Shown: one piece after another, positions 8,275 through 15,623 of the stretch
How positions within the stretch are numbered: position 1 is the stretch's first letter
How the letters are laid out: every line of letters starts with the position of its first letter
Position numbers and translations under genes: made by a program
Source of the DNA: Slackia isoflavoniconvertens
GTDB lineage: Bacteria > Actinomycetota > Coriobacteriia > Coriobacteriales > Eggerthellaceae
DNA length: 57,222 bases
Assembly: GCF_003725955.1 (NCBI RefSeq)
Contig: NZ_QIBZ01000016.1
Location: 1-57,222 of the forward strand
Reading direction: 5' to 3'
Notes under the pieces: generated by a model
The model's input: only the letters and a program-made list of their open reading frames with translations
What the model was told of the DNA's origin: nothing
The model's database searches: none

Positions 8275-8715
8275 ATGGCCTTGCAAAAGAAGAACGTGAA
8301 ATGCGCCCGAGAGGTTGCCATCCTTGCTCCCTATGCCGCGAAATGCTGCGTAAGGGACGACATCTCCAACATGCCTTCTTTTACCGCCTGCATCGAATAT
8401 GCGCTCGAGCGCGTCGAATCGTACGAAGAACAATACGGCAAGATCGATTTTTACGCACTTATGGGCATGCCGCTCGCCGTATTCGACGTTCCCGCTTCTT
8501 TCGACGGGACCGCACGCTACGAAGCCTCCTTGTTTGGATCCGAAGCGTTCTTCTTGAAGCTCGAAGCTTTTCGCGCAGCGCTCGCAAAGCTCGATTTCCC
8601 GGGCGTGCGCATGGTGTATAACAATTTCGCATTGCGAGCCGTGCTGCGCGCACTGTATGCCATCGAACATCGTGAACGCGACTGCTTCAACGGCGTCTTC
8701 AACCGCCTGTCATAA
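8275..8715 (+). CDS. Hypothetical protein, 146 residues
   Basis: Not recognised. Translation is placed at ATG 8275, preceded by AAGGGAAAA. The open frame continues upstream to 8140 but would overlap the glyoxalase gene antisense. The product is soluble, mixed alpha/beta in appearance, with a few cysteines (one 'KCCVRDD' pair near residue 24) and no signal peptide. It stands alone between the broken glyoxalase gene and a terminator-like hairpin, so it is probably monocistronic. Confidence 0.55.
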   Translation: MALQKKNVKCAREVAILAPYAAKCCVRDDISNMPSFTACIEYALERVESYEEQYGKIDFYALMGMPLAVFDVPASFDGTARYEASLFGSEAFFLKLEAFRAALAKLDFPGVRMVYNNFALRAVLRALYAIEHRERDCFNGVFNRLS

Positions 8716-8726
8716 CTAAAAAGAAA

Positions 8727-8758
8727 GGCCTATGGGCAAAAGCCCCTATTCCCTTTTT
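8727..8758 (+). terminator. Imperfect hairpin with U-run
   Basis: Short GGGC/GCCC stem around an AAAA loop, extended with mismatches, and followed by five T residues (8754-8758). It lies 12 bases after the hypothetical gene and directly before the next promoter. Confidence 0.45.
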
Positions 8759-8762
8759 CTTA

Positions 8763-8812
8763 TTGACAGGGCGGGTGTACTCCCGTATTATATATGGCGG
8801 GAGTAATCCCGC
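8763..8812 (+). promoter_or_regulatory. Sigma-70 promoter with paired operator-like boxes
   Basis: TTGACA at 8763-8768 and TATTAT at 8786-8791 are separated by exactly 17 bases, a near-consensus promoter. Two related boxes, CGGGTGTACTCCCG (8772-8785) inside the spacer and CGGGAGTAATCCCG (8799-8812) just after the -10, share a partly palindromic CGGGWGTAMTCCCG pattern. A repressor bound there would block RNA polymerase. The controlled gene is the metallophosphatase at 8875. Confidence 0.65.
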
Positions 8813-8874
8813 GTTCTTATTGGGGAAAGAAATCGTCCCATCGCAAACGGCCACAACTCAGGAAGAGCCCGCCT

Positions 8875-9645
8875 ATGATTTACGCAATGAGCGACATCCA
8901 TGGCTGCATCGACGCCTTCGAAAAATCGCTTTCCTTCGTCGACCTATCAGATGGGCATTCAATGCTCATCCTATGCGGCGACTACTGCGACCGGGGTCCG
9001 GCGAGCCTCGAGGTCTATCAAAAGATCATGGGGCTCCAGCACGACTATCCCAACCAGGTGATAGCCTTGAGAGGCAACCATGAGGAAATGCTGCTGGAAT
9101 ACTGTGCCATGGTCGGCGACCCGGCGTTTACTCAAGGATGGATTCTTGCCGATTCCAACCTCGCCACTGCAAAAAGCTTTCTTGAGAAAGATGAGTTCAG
9201 TCAGGTAAAACGCCTGCTCGCGCGCAGAAGGTTCGAAGAAGCCTACCGATTCGTCGTCGATTGCATGAAGGCGAACCACGCCGATGTTCTCGCTTGGATA
9301 CGAAAGCTTCCGTATTATCACGAAACACCACACAAGCAAGTCTTCGTGCATGCCGGCATCGACGAAGACGCAGGCGATTTATGGCGTATAGGCACATTCG
9401 AGGAAGCCTTCACAACCATGCAGCCGGAATTCGTGGGGCAGAAATTCGAGCTCGACGTCATAAGCGGACACATCGCCACCGAAACGGTTTCAGGTACCGC
9501 AGGCTACGAAGGCGTGTGGTACGACGGCGCATCGCATTTCTATATTGACGGCGCTGTCATGAAAACGGGGCAGATCCCCGTGCTTGCCTACGACGAAAGC
9601 ACGGGGAAGTACTGGGAGCAGTGGCCGCACAAGAGGAGCCTTTAG
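8875..9645 (+). CDS. Calcineurin-like metallophosphatase (Ser/Thr phosphatase or Ap4A hydrolase type)
   Basis: A 256-residue enzyme from ATG 8875, preceded by AGGAAG. The start is confirmed by the metal-site motif 'SDIHG' at residues 6-10, followed by 'GDYCDRG', 'RGNHEEM' and a late 'FVHAG' histidine motif, the order typical of PrpE/ApaH-like and bacterial PPP-type phosphatases. Two metal ions would be bound by these Asp, His and Asn residues. The substrate may be phosphoproteins or dinucleoside polyphosphates; sequence alone does not decide. It has its own strong promoter with operator-like boxes, so it seems to be regulated separately. Confidence 0.85.
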   Translation: MIYAMSDIHGCIDAFEKSLSFVDLSDGHSMLILCGDYCDRGPASLEVYQKIMGLQHDYPNQVIALRGNHEEMLLEYCAMVGDPAFTQGWILADSNLATAKSFLEKDEFSQVKRLLARRRFEEAYRFVVDCMKANHADVLAWIRKLPYYHETPHKQVFVHAGIDEDAGDLWRIGTFEEAFTTMQPEFVGQKFELDVISGHIATETVSGTAGYEGVWYDGASHFYIDGAVMKTGQIPVLAYDESTGKYWEQWPHKRSL

Positions 9646-9724
9646 CGACGTGGACAAACTGCGCGCGGATCACCGCGTTTAAACAGAAAGCGAAACCATG
9701 GACGCATTAACGGATGGAGGGTCG

Positions 9725-10540
9725 ATGCATTCTCTCGAGTTCAATTACCTGCACGATTTGGCAACGACAAACTACAATCTCGGCAATCGTCCCGACCCCG
9801 ATTCCGAATCAATAGTTCTCAAAGAAGATTTGTTAGAGGCTTTTTGGGGAGCCCAGACGAATGAAGCGCGAGTTTCCGCCGAGAAGAATTATGGGTGCGG
9901 CCCCTTCCGGGACATCGAGGTGTCATCGGGCGGCCAAACGATTCTGCTCTCCGTAGACTACCTTGGCCCAAGCGTGTATTGGCTTAAAGATTACTATTCA
10001 GAACACGGGGTTGACGCCCCGGAAGCGGACTCCCGCATTCGCGCGTTCCTTAAAGAAAGTCGAAAGCTTGGGGGCCATATCCTGTTCCCACGAGGAAGCA
10101 ACGGCGGGCCGCACGAGACGTTAAATCAAGCCCGCAGCGGGGAGCGGGGCGTTTACGACAGAATCGATGCAACATTGCTGTGCCTGAAAGTATTCTTCGA
10201 CTGCCCTGAGGCCTCATCGACCAATTCCCAACGCGATGCATCGGCGTTTATGGAGGAGGTGTCGAAACTCTTTCCCAGCGAAGAACAGTTCAAGAAAGCG
10301 AAGGCGAATTTGATGCGCATCTTCGATTCTCTTCAATACTATGCTGAAGACTTCGCATACTTCAGTGACTTCCGAGGCTTCTGCGAAAGGCAAAAACTTA
10401 CCGGTTCATTCGTAACGAAAGAGGGGGAAGTTGAAATGCTCGCACCCCTGTGCCCCCTAAAGCCAGAAAACTACGAAGTATATGCCAAAAACGTCAACGG
10501 GGCGATAAAAAAGAGGAATAAGATGATGCATTCTGCCTAA
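9725..10540 (+). CDS. Hypothetical protein, DUF6994-like
   Basis: A 271-residue soluble protein. The start at 9725 is preferred over the ATG at 9698 because GGAGG lies five bases before it. Features resembling the DUF6994 family are an early 'LEFNYLHD', a central 'GPHETLNQARSGERGVYDRID' region, and a C-terminal part in which a helical segment precedes 'YAEDFAYFSDFRGF'. The family assignment is from memory and tentative. The function is unknown. It lies in a run of poorly characterised genes that looks like an accessory or defence island. Confidence 0.6.
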   Translation: MHSLEFNYLHDLATTNYNLGNRPDPDSESIVLKEDLLEAFWGAQTNEARVSAEKNYGCGPFRDIEVSSGGQTILLSVDYLGPSVYWLKDYYSEHGVDAPEADSRIRAFLKESRKLGGHILFPRGSNGGPHETLNQARSGERGVYDRIDATLLCLKVFFDCPEASSTNSQRDASAFMEEVSKLFPSEEQFKKAKANLMRIFDSLQYYAEDFAYFSDFRGFCERQKLTGSFVTKEGEVEMLAPLCPLKPENYEVYAKNVNGAIKKRNKMMHSA

Positions 10541-10714
10541 GCGTATCTTCAGGTCGACGTTGCGCAGCAAATCGGGATTCTCGAAAAGGGGCGCGCATTA
10601 AGGTTTTCGCGAGACAGGTTGTTTTCCGCGAATCCCAGGATGTTTTCATAGAACGTGACCAAGAAGCTATCGTCGGGCATTGCACACGCCGGGACACGAT
10701 TCCAAGCATGCCAT

Positions 10715-11392
10715 TCAGTTGAACAGCTTCCGGTCAAGCTGTTTTTTGAACGACTGCATAAAGCTTCGACGATTTCCAAAGAAACGCTCGTGAGTCTTCG
10801 TCTGCTTACCGGCGTCGTAATCATCCGAGACGCGAACAACAGTGCAAATATAATCTGCCACTTGGAGAAGCCCGCGTGCGCTAGGATCGGCGTCTCGATA
10901 GTCAGCTACATTTTTAGCGAGAGCAAAGTCAAGGGCATCGCGCAACGCTATACTAACTGCCCCTTGTCCATTATCGTAGTAAACGGCAATTACATCGAAC
11001 AACTGAAAATAAGGCAAGCGATCAAAAACGAACAGGGCAAGATCACGCCTAATCCGCGCCTCGAGTTCCTCTCTATTGCGGGCGTCAGAAACGCCATACC
11101 GCAAAACAAAGAAAGAAAATGGAAGCTCACGAACGAACCGAGCGAATTGAGCAAGCAATCGCTTCCTATCCCCAGGCGACACCGCCGCATAATCTTGGTT
11201 GCCATGCAGCAAATCTTTTCCATGGAAAGGTATATTGGGAAGTCCCGCAATAGAAAGCCGACATTCATAGCGGTCGATTGGATCAGCGATATTGGCAGAA
11301 TGGTCGTGGAGAACGACAGCAACAATATAGCGCCCCTCCGAGAAATCCTGGCTACCTGATTCGTCGATATGGAGATTCAAACGGTTTACCAT
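10715..11392 (-). CDS. DUF3800 domain protein
   Basis: A 225-residue protein from ATG 11392, which is preceded on the minus strand by GGGGAG. It opens with the diagnostic 'LHIDESGSQDF' motif of DUF3800, a family with an RNase H-like arrangement of acidic residues; later acidic residues occur in 'VYYDNGQ' and 'LLQVADYICTVV', also typical. DUF3800 proteins are often found in mobile or defence regions, and their biochemical activity is not established. It converges with the DUF6994-like gene across a 174-base gap. Confidence 0.8.
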   Translation of the reverse strand: MVNRLNLHIDESGSQDFSEGRYIVAVVLHDHSANIADPIDRYECRLSIAGLPNIPFHGKDLLHGNQDYAAVSPGDRKRLLAQFARFVRELPFSFFVLRYGVSDARNREELEARIRRDLALFVFDRLPYFQLFDVIAVYYDNGQGAVSIALRDALDFALAKNVADYRDADPSARGLLQVADYICTVVRVSDDYDAGKQTKTHERFFGNRRSFMQSFKKQLDRKLFN

Positions 11393-11411
11393 ATAACGCT
11401 CCCCAAGCGAA

Positions 11412-11621
11412 TCAATAGAAAAGGCGAGGTACGTACCTCGCCAATCTGACGCCTGCAAGGCTCACGCCTATTCGGCAAGTTAAGTATCGCATTTTGCAGT
11501 CCAGGAATTCAACCGCCTTATGAAAAAACTTGAAATGCTTCGGCCCGAAAGGAAGGCCGATAGCACAACCATCGACGTCGCAACATTTGGTCAAAGCTCG
11601 ACTCGCGGCCAGCCTATTCAT
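11412..11621 (-). CDS. Possible small protein coupled to the serpin gene
   Basis: A 69-codon frame whose ATG shares its A with the serpin TGA stop (TGATG), the arrangement of translational coupling. The product is basic with five cysteines and no recognisable domain. The evidence for expression is only this junction; it could be a chance frame between the serpin and the DUF3800 gene. Confidence 0.3.
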   Translation of the reverse strand: MNRLAASRALTKCCDVDGCAIGLPFGPKHFKFFHKAVEFLDCKMRYLTCRIGVSLAGVRLARYVPRLFY

Positions 11622-12790
11622 CAGGCGCCTCTATATACCCCAACAAACAATGGCGCGCCGGAATGCGAGAAAATGGCGAACGCAAACGGGCGGTCGAAGA
11701 CAACCCTCACGGGTTCCGGCATAGGTTCGGGCGCGCAACCCGCCGGCACAACAAAGATGGTATATGCCGCGCCTTCCGCCCCGTTGGGGTCGAGCTTGAG
11801 CACGGCGTTCTGAACGACTCTGCTCACCATAGCATCCGCTTCGGTTATGTTCCCGAAATCGGCTCCTGGAGAAAATGTTTTCTCGATTCCCAGAGAGCGA
11901 AGCATGCCCCCAAGGTCGCGATCGTCGGAACGCAGCTCGAACTGCGGCACGAAGAGTTCAATGCCGCCCTTGGGGCGGGTGGTTCCCATGCGCATGTGAC
12001 AACGCAAAATGGCATCCCAAGCCGCCCCACTCTGCACGAAATCGTCGAGCGTCGCGCCATTGTTGGACATAGCGAACACAGCGACAGCGCCAGATTGCAT
12101 GGGCCAAGAAACCGCGATTGCCTCGCGCGTGCTAAGCAAGTGCCCATACGAACCAAATCCGCCCATCATTGCGACGTCGGACTGGGGCTCGGGCGCACGG
12201 AAAACCACTTCGATATCTTCATCGTCCAAGGGGTCGACCCAGCTGTCTTTGAAGTAGAGCGCGCTTATGATGGCGAAAACGGTATCAGCATCCATCTCGG
12301 GCGCAGAGGTGAATTTACCGCTCGTGTTCTTGCTCAACCACGATGACATGAGGGCTTTGGCTTCGGACGATTCAAAATCAACCTCTGCCGCCTTGCCGTG
12401 TAAATCCGCTATTGTGCGGCCGAAGTTTCGCCGCAGGGGAGAGGTGAACTTGTTCGCCCATAGCGATGTCGCAATGGCAAGGCGGTAATCGCTCGCAGTT
12501 TGTTCGGGGTCTTTCGCGAACAGAAGGGAACAGGCATCACGACGTGCCTCCGCACCGCCGAGGACCGATTCGAGCTCGTTAAGCGTTTCGCCTTTGGCGC
12601 CCCTCGCCAACGTTTCAACTGCAATATAGAGGCATGCGGGCGACACAACAAAGCTTCCCATGTCGGTGCAGCCATTTTTGAGCAGGCGCGCAGCGATGGA
12701 CATAAGCCCCAGCTCACACGAATAGCTCGCGACGGAATCGAGGTTGATATCCAGCGCCTGCCTGTCTTCCTGGCCCATATCGCCTTTCAT
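11621..12790 (-). CDS. Serpin-family protease inhibitor
   Basis: A 389-residue serpin, close to normal length for the fold. The ATG at 12790 is chosen because AAAGGAG precedes it at good distance. Signatures are 'FVVSPACLYIAVETLARGAKGETLNEL', 'FAIISALYFKDSW', the hinge 'GAEGAAYT' of the reactive centre loop, and the C-terminal 'VFDRPFAFAIF...GAPLFVGVY' strand region. A small-residue hinge suggests an inhibitory serpin. The loop between hinge and 'FDRPF' is about six residues longer than in alpha-1-antitrypsin and rich in Pro, so the scissile bond cannot be placed; numbering by analogy puts Gly-Cys at P1-P1'. No signal peptide is seen, so the target would be intracellular or reached by another route. 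Confidence 0.9.
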   Translation of the reverse strand: MKGDMGQEDRQALDINLDSVASYSCELGLMSIAARLLKNGCTDMGSFVVSPACLYIAVETLARGAKGETLNELESVLGGAEARRDACSLLFAKDPEQTASDYRLAIATSLWANKFTSPLRRNFGRTIADLHGKAAEVDFESSEAKALMSSWLSKNTSGKFTSAPEMDADTVFAIISALYFKDSWVDPLDDEDIEVVFRAPEPQSDVAMMGGFGSYGHLLSTREAIAVSWPMQSGAVAVFAMSNNGATLDDFVQSGAAWDAILRCHMRMGTTRPKGGIELFVPQFELRSDDRDLGGMLRSLGIEKTFSPGADFGNITEADAMVSRVVQNAVLKLDPNGAEGAAYTIFVVPAGCAPEPMPEPVRVVFDRPFAFAIFSHSGAPLFVGVYRGA

Positions 12791-12982
12791 TGGAAGCTCC
12801 TTTCGATGCGCCAACGCGGCAGCCGAGCTTGCACCGTAGCCGTCGTTGCCAATACTGGATGCCCGAACCGCAGCAGCAATAATTCACGGCAACGTCGAAA
12901 ACGCCCGAACCGCTCGTTGAGTGCTCACAGCCACACAAACCCTGATGCGCCATTGTACGCGCTGCCCAGGTGGCATGTGTCC

Positions 12983-12990
12983 CTTGGAAT
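12983..12990. repeat. Target-site duplication, left copy
   Basis: CTTGGAAT directly precedes the left terminal inverted repeat. The same eight bases follow the right terminal repeat at 14821-14828, and eight-base duplications are the rule for IS1595-family transposition. Confidence 0.9.
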
Positions 12991-13073
12991 CGTTGTGTTA
13001 GACCGCTTTGGATACTGGGACTTTTCCTATAATCTTTCTTGCTTAGATAGCAGGCGAAAGCGAAGGAGCTCCT

Positions 13074-13568
13074 ATGGTCACCAAGGATGATGCGTGTTGG
13101 ATAATCGGCCTTTCCGCAGGTGCGGGCATTGGCGTATACCTTGATGGCGGCTGGGGCGTCGATGCGCTTGTCGGGCGTGAGACCAGGGCTCATAACGACA
13201 TCGACCTGTTCGTTCAGCGCGGGGATTACCAAAGGTTCGTGGATCTAATTGCTGATGAGGGGTTTTCCGAGGTGGCTGCATCTTTCACCACCGAAGATCA
13301 CACGGTGTGGCAAGACGAGGCGGGGCGCATCGTCGACCTGCATTGCTTCGATTTCGCCGAGAATGGCGATATTCTGTATCAGGGAGATCGTTTTCCCGGG
13401 GAGGTCTTTTCGGGGAGGGGGCGCATCGGCGAGGTGGAGGTGTCGTGCATCGACCCCGAAAGCCAGCTGTTGTTTCACTTGGGCTATCAGCATGACGAGC
13501 ACGACGCCCACGATGTCATGCTCCTATGCCGTGAGTACGGTTTCGACGTTCCCGAAGAATATCGCTAG
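13074..13568 (+). CDS. Lnu/ANT-like nucleotidyltransferase (passenger gene)
   Basis: A 164-residue protein with AAGGAG six bases before the ATG and a TATAAT box about 40 bases upstream. The opening 'YLDGGWGVDALVGRETRAHNDIDL' region carries the Gly-Gly-Trp-x-Val-Asp and Asp-x-Asp motifs of the lincosamide nucleotidyltransferase LnuA/LnuD group and related aminoglycoside 2''-adenylyltransferases. Such enzymes attach AMP to a hydroxyl of the antibiotic. The C-terminal 'QLLFHLGYQHDEHDAHDVMLLC' segment also fits the family. It lies wholly between the terminal repeats of the IS1595-type element, opposite in direction to the transposase. Whether it confers lincosamide resistance is inference; related proteins have other or unknown substrates. 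Confidence 0.8.
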   Translation: MVTKDDACWIIGLSAGAGIGVYLDGGWGVDALVGRETRAHNDIDLFVQRGDYQRFVDLIADEGFSEVAASFTTEDHTVWQDEAGRIVDLHCFDFAENGDILYQGDRFPGEVFSGRGRIGEVEVSCIDPESQLLFHLGYQHDEHDAHDVMLLCREYGFDVPEEYR

Positions 13569-13639
13569 CTGTTGCTATTTGCATCGGGGCACGACTTCAG
13601 CGCTTGCCGCAGATGCGCTGCGCCAGACCGCCCTGGACA

Positions 13640-14722
13640 TCACGCCACGCCGTATATGGCCCTCCGCGCACGCGAGTCCCATTTCGCCTGCTTGATCCAG
13701 TACTCGTAGAACGGATAGGGGGTCACCTTGTACTGGCGCCAGGTCTTCTCGTACGTGCCGCGGGCTGCCTGCCTCACTATGAGCTCGGCGAGCTCGTCCG
13801 CGCTCCTGCGGACCTTGAAGCACCATGTCCACTTGAACCAGGCGAGGTAGTTCTCGAGGCGTCTCGTGGAGACACCCCGGAACCTGCCGATGAAGTGCCT
13901 CATCTGGGAGTGGAGGCTGTTCACCCTGTTGATGGCGTGCTCCTCCCTCTTGCTGGCGATGTGCGCGCCGACGCCGAGGGCGGGCAGGACGCGGCGGTAC
14001 ACGTGCGCACGGTCCGTCGAGATTATCGCGCCGACCGCGAGCTTGTCGGCGAGCAGCTCCCTGGCTGCCGCCTCATCGAGGCCGCCCCTCCCCGCGATCT
14101 CGTAGAAGATGTCGCCGGCGTCGTTGATGCCGGTGAGCACGCATATCTTCTCGTGCCCGTCGGTTCCCTGCGACCTTGTGCGGGGCTTCCTGGGCATGCC
14201 GGACTCCGACCTGGAGCGGTTTCCCTTGAAGCTCTCCCTGAAGAAGCACTCGTCGAGCTCGGCCCCGCCGCCGGCCTCCACGCGGAAGGCGGGCATGCGC
14301 TTGGCCATGGCCTCGAGCAGCCTGTGGCGCATGAAGAACGCCGTCTTGAGGCACACGCCGCACTTTTCCGCCGACTCGCGCAGCGGGAGCATGTCCACGT
14401 GGCACTCCGCGAACCTCATCCAGGCCGACCTGTCGAGCTTGGTGGTGGAGAAGATGCGCATGGTGGCGTCGGTGAAGGTCCTGGCGCACCCTCGGCAGAG
14501 GAACCGCTGACGGCCGCGCCCGTCTCGCCCCCTCTTCACGTAATGCGGGGAGCCGCACCAGGGGCAGGCTCTGTCGGGATCGTCTTCCGCCCCCTCGCTT
14601 GCCGCGAGTTCGAAAAGCTCCGCGTCTATCAGCGCCTTGAGCGATCTCAGGACCCTGCTCTTCTCGGCAGCCGTCATCTGCGGGAGGAACTGCCTCGTCA
14701 GCTGGGTGAGCACGTCTTCCAT
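13640..14722 (-). CDS. IS1595-family (ISXO2-like) transposase
   Basis: A 360-residue transposase. The ATG at 14722 has GGAGG five bases upstream; the ATG at 14734 is also possible. The N-terminal zinc ribbon is 'CPWCGSPHYVKRG...CRGCARTF'. The catalytic part shows 'AELDECFF', 'IISTDRAHVYRR' and 'HSQMRHFIGRFRGVSTRRLENYLAWF', the DDE-type ISXO2-like arrangement. It catalyses movement of the surrounding 1.83-kb element. The gene is uninterrupted and the element ends are intact, so it may still be active. Confidence 0.93.
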   Translation of the reverse strand: MEDVLTQLTRQFLPQMTAAEKSRVLRSLKALIDAELFELAASEGAEDDPDRACPWCGSPHYVKRGRDGRGRQRFLCRGCARTFTDATMRIFSTTKLDRSAWMRFAECHVDMLPLRESAEKCGVCLKTAFFMRHRLLEAMAKRMPAFRVEAGGGAELDECFFRESFKGNRSRSESGMPRKPRTRSQGTDGHEKICVLTGINDAGDIFYEIAGRGGLDEAAARELLADKLAVGAIISTDRAHVYRRVLPALGVGAHIASKREEHAINRVNSLHSQMRHFIGRFRGVSTRRLENYLAWFKWTWCFKVRRSADELAELIVRQAARGTYEKTWRQYKVTPYPFYEYWIKQAKWDSRARRAIYGVA

Positions 14723-14820
14723 TGCAACCTCCATCTCTCCTGATGATGGAATTGTCGCAACCGGGGCCCCGTCGCGTGTACTGCGTGCAGGACACTTATC
14801 CAAAGTGGTCTAACACAACG

Positions 14821-14828
14821 CTTGGAAT
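14821..14828. repeat. Target-site duplication, right copy
   Basis: CTTGGAAT immediately after the right terminal repeat, identical to 12983-12990. Confidence 0.9.
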
Positions 14829-14969
14829 GGACAACTATCGCCTTGGAACAAGAACGCCTTAATGCACCACGCAAGCATCCCACATATTGACGGGTGTAAA
14901 ATATGCGGAGTCTTACTCACGCACAACCGTCCGCTCCCATCAAGCGACCACGCGACGCAAGGATTTCAA

Positions 14970-15620
14970 ATGCCCCAAACCCCGAAAATCAAACTCAAAA
15001 ACATCCAAGAGCTCGCCAAGATAGCAAAGGAAGTCATTTCCGTAGTCCAACCCTATATCGTGAAGTACGCTCCGAAGATTGCCGAAGAAGCCCAAAAAAG
15101 AGCCTCTAACGCTGCAGACAATGGCAAAAGAATGAAGCTTGAGTTCCTTAACGGCATGGAAGAGAAAAAGAAATCAAGGGAGCGAAGCAAAGCAGCCGAA
15201 GAAGCCCGCAAGAAAACGGTCATCAGTTCTTTGCCGCCAATCACCGCTAAAGAATTTTTCAAAAACTTCGAGAACAACGTTTCTGACGACGGCAAGCTCG
15301 ACTCGGGTTATATGGGATTCACGGGCTGTTATGCAATTATCACAATGAAAACCTCGCGTGAGAAGGATTTATCCGCCTATGAGAACGTCTTCGTAGGCTG
15401 TGGGAAATCCGTCGGCGTTGCCGTCTACTCGCAACTGCGCGGCCTTGGCAATATCGACGTTTATGCCGACTTTAAGTTCGGGCAGCCCATGTGGGTCCTC
15501 TCTTATCCGTGCGACGAAGAGGAGCTCGGTCCGCAGTTCGCAAATTTACTTCAAGCCCTGCAATCGGCAGATTCGTATAACAAATGGGACCTGCAAGGCC
15601 TTTTCGATAAAGAGGTCTAA
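14970..15620 (+). CDS. Degenerate GIY-YIG-fold protein
   Basis: A 216-residue protein starting at ATG 14970 after AAGGA. Residues 1-90 are helical and highly charged, with a Lys/Glu coiled-coil stretch. Residues 112-206 resemble a GIY-YIG domain that I know with the pattern 'Y-V-G-K/Q-S...NGKG-DVYADIKYG...SYN': here 'GCYAI' at 119-123 and 'VFVG' at 140-143 replace GIY and YIG, 'NIDVYADFKFG' follows, and 'DSYNK' ends the domain. The catalytic Arg (helix after YIG) and Glu appear replaced (Ala and Gln by my alignment), so nuclease activity is doubtful. Three bases separate it from the next gene, so the two are probably one operon. Confidence 0.55.
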   Translation: MPQTPKIKLKNIQELAKIAKEVISVVQPYIVKYAPKIAEEAQKRASNAADNGKRMKLEFLNGMEEKKKSRERSKAAEEARKKTVISSLPPITAKEFFKNFENNVSDDGKLDSGYMGFTGCYAIITMKTSREKDLSAYENVFVGCGKSVGVAVYSQLRGLGNIDVYADFKFGQPMWVLSYPCDEEELGPQFANLLQALQSADSYNKWDLQGLFDKEV

Positions 15621-15623
15621 AAA

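Larger units (their letters stand above)
12991..14820. mobile_element. IS1595-family element with passenger nucleotidyltransferase gene
   Basis: The ends are 24-bp inverted repeats, 12991-13014 and 14797-14820, starting CGTTGTGTTAGACC and differing at one base. They are flanked by the 8-bp direct duplication CTTGGAAT (12983-12990, 14821-14828). Inside are a transposase with zinc ribbon (minus) and a lincosamide-nucleotidyltransferase-like gene (plus) with its own -10 TATAAT (13028-13033). Terminal repeats and duplication are intact, so the whole 1830 bp moved as one unit. IS1595 elements are known to carry passenger genes; tISCpe8 of Clostridium perfringens carries lnu(P) in a similar way. 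Confidence 0.92.
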
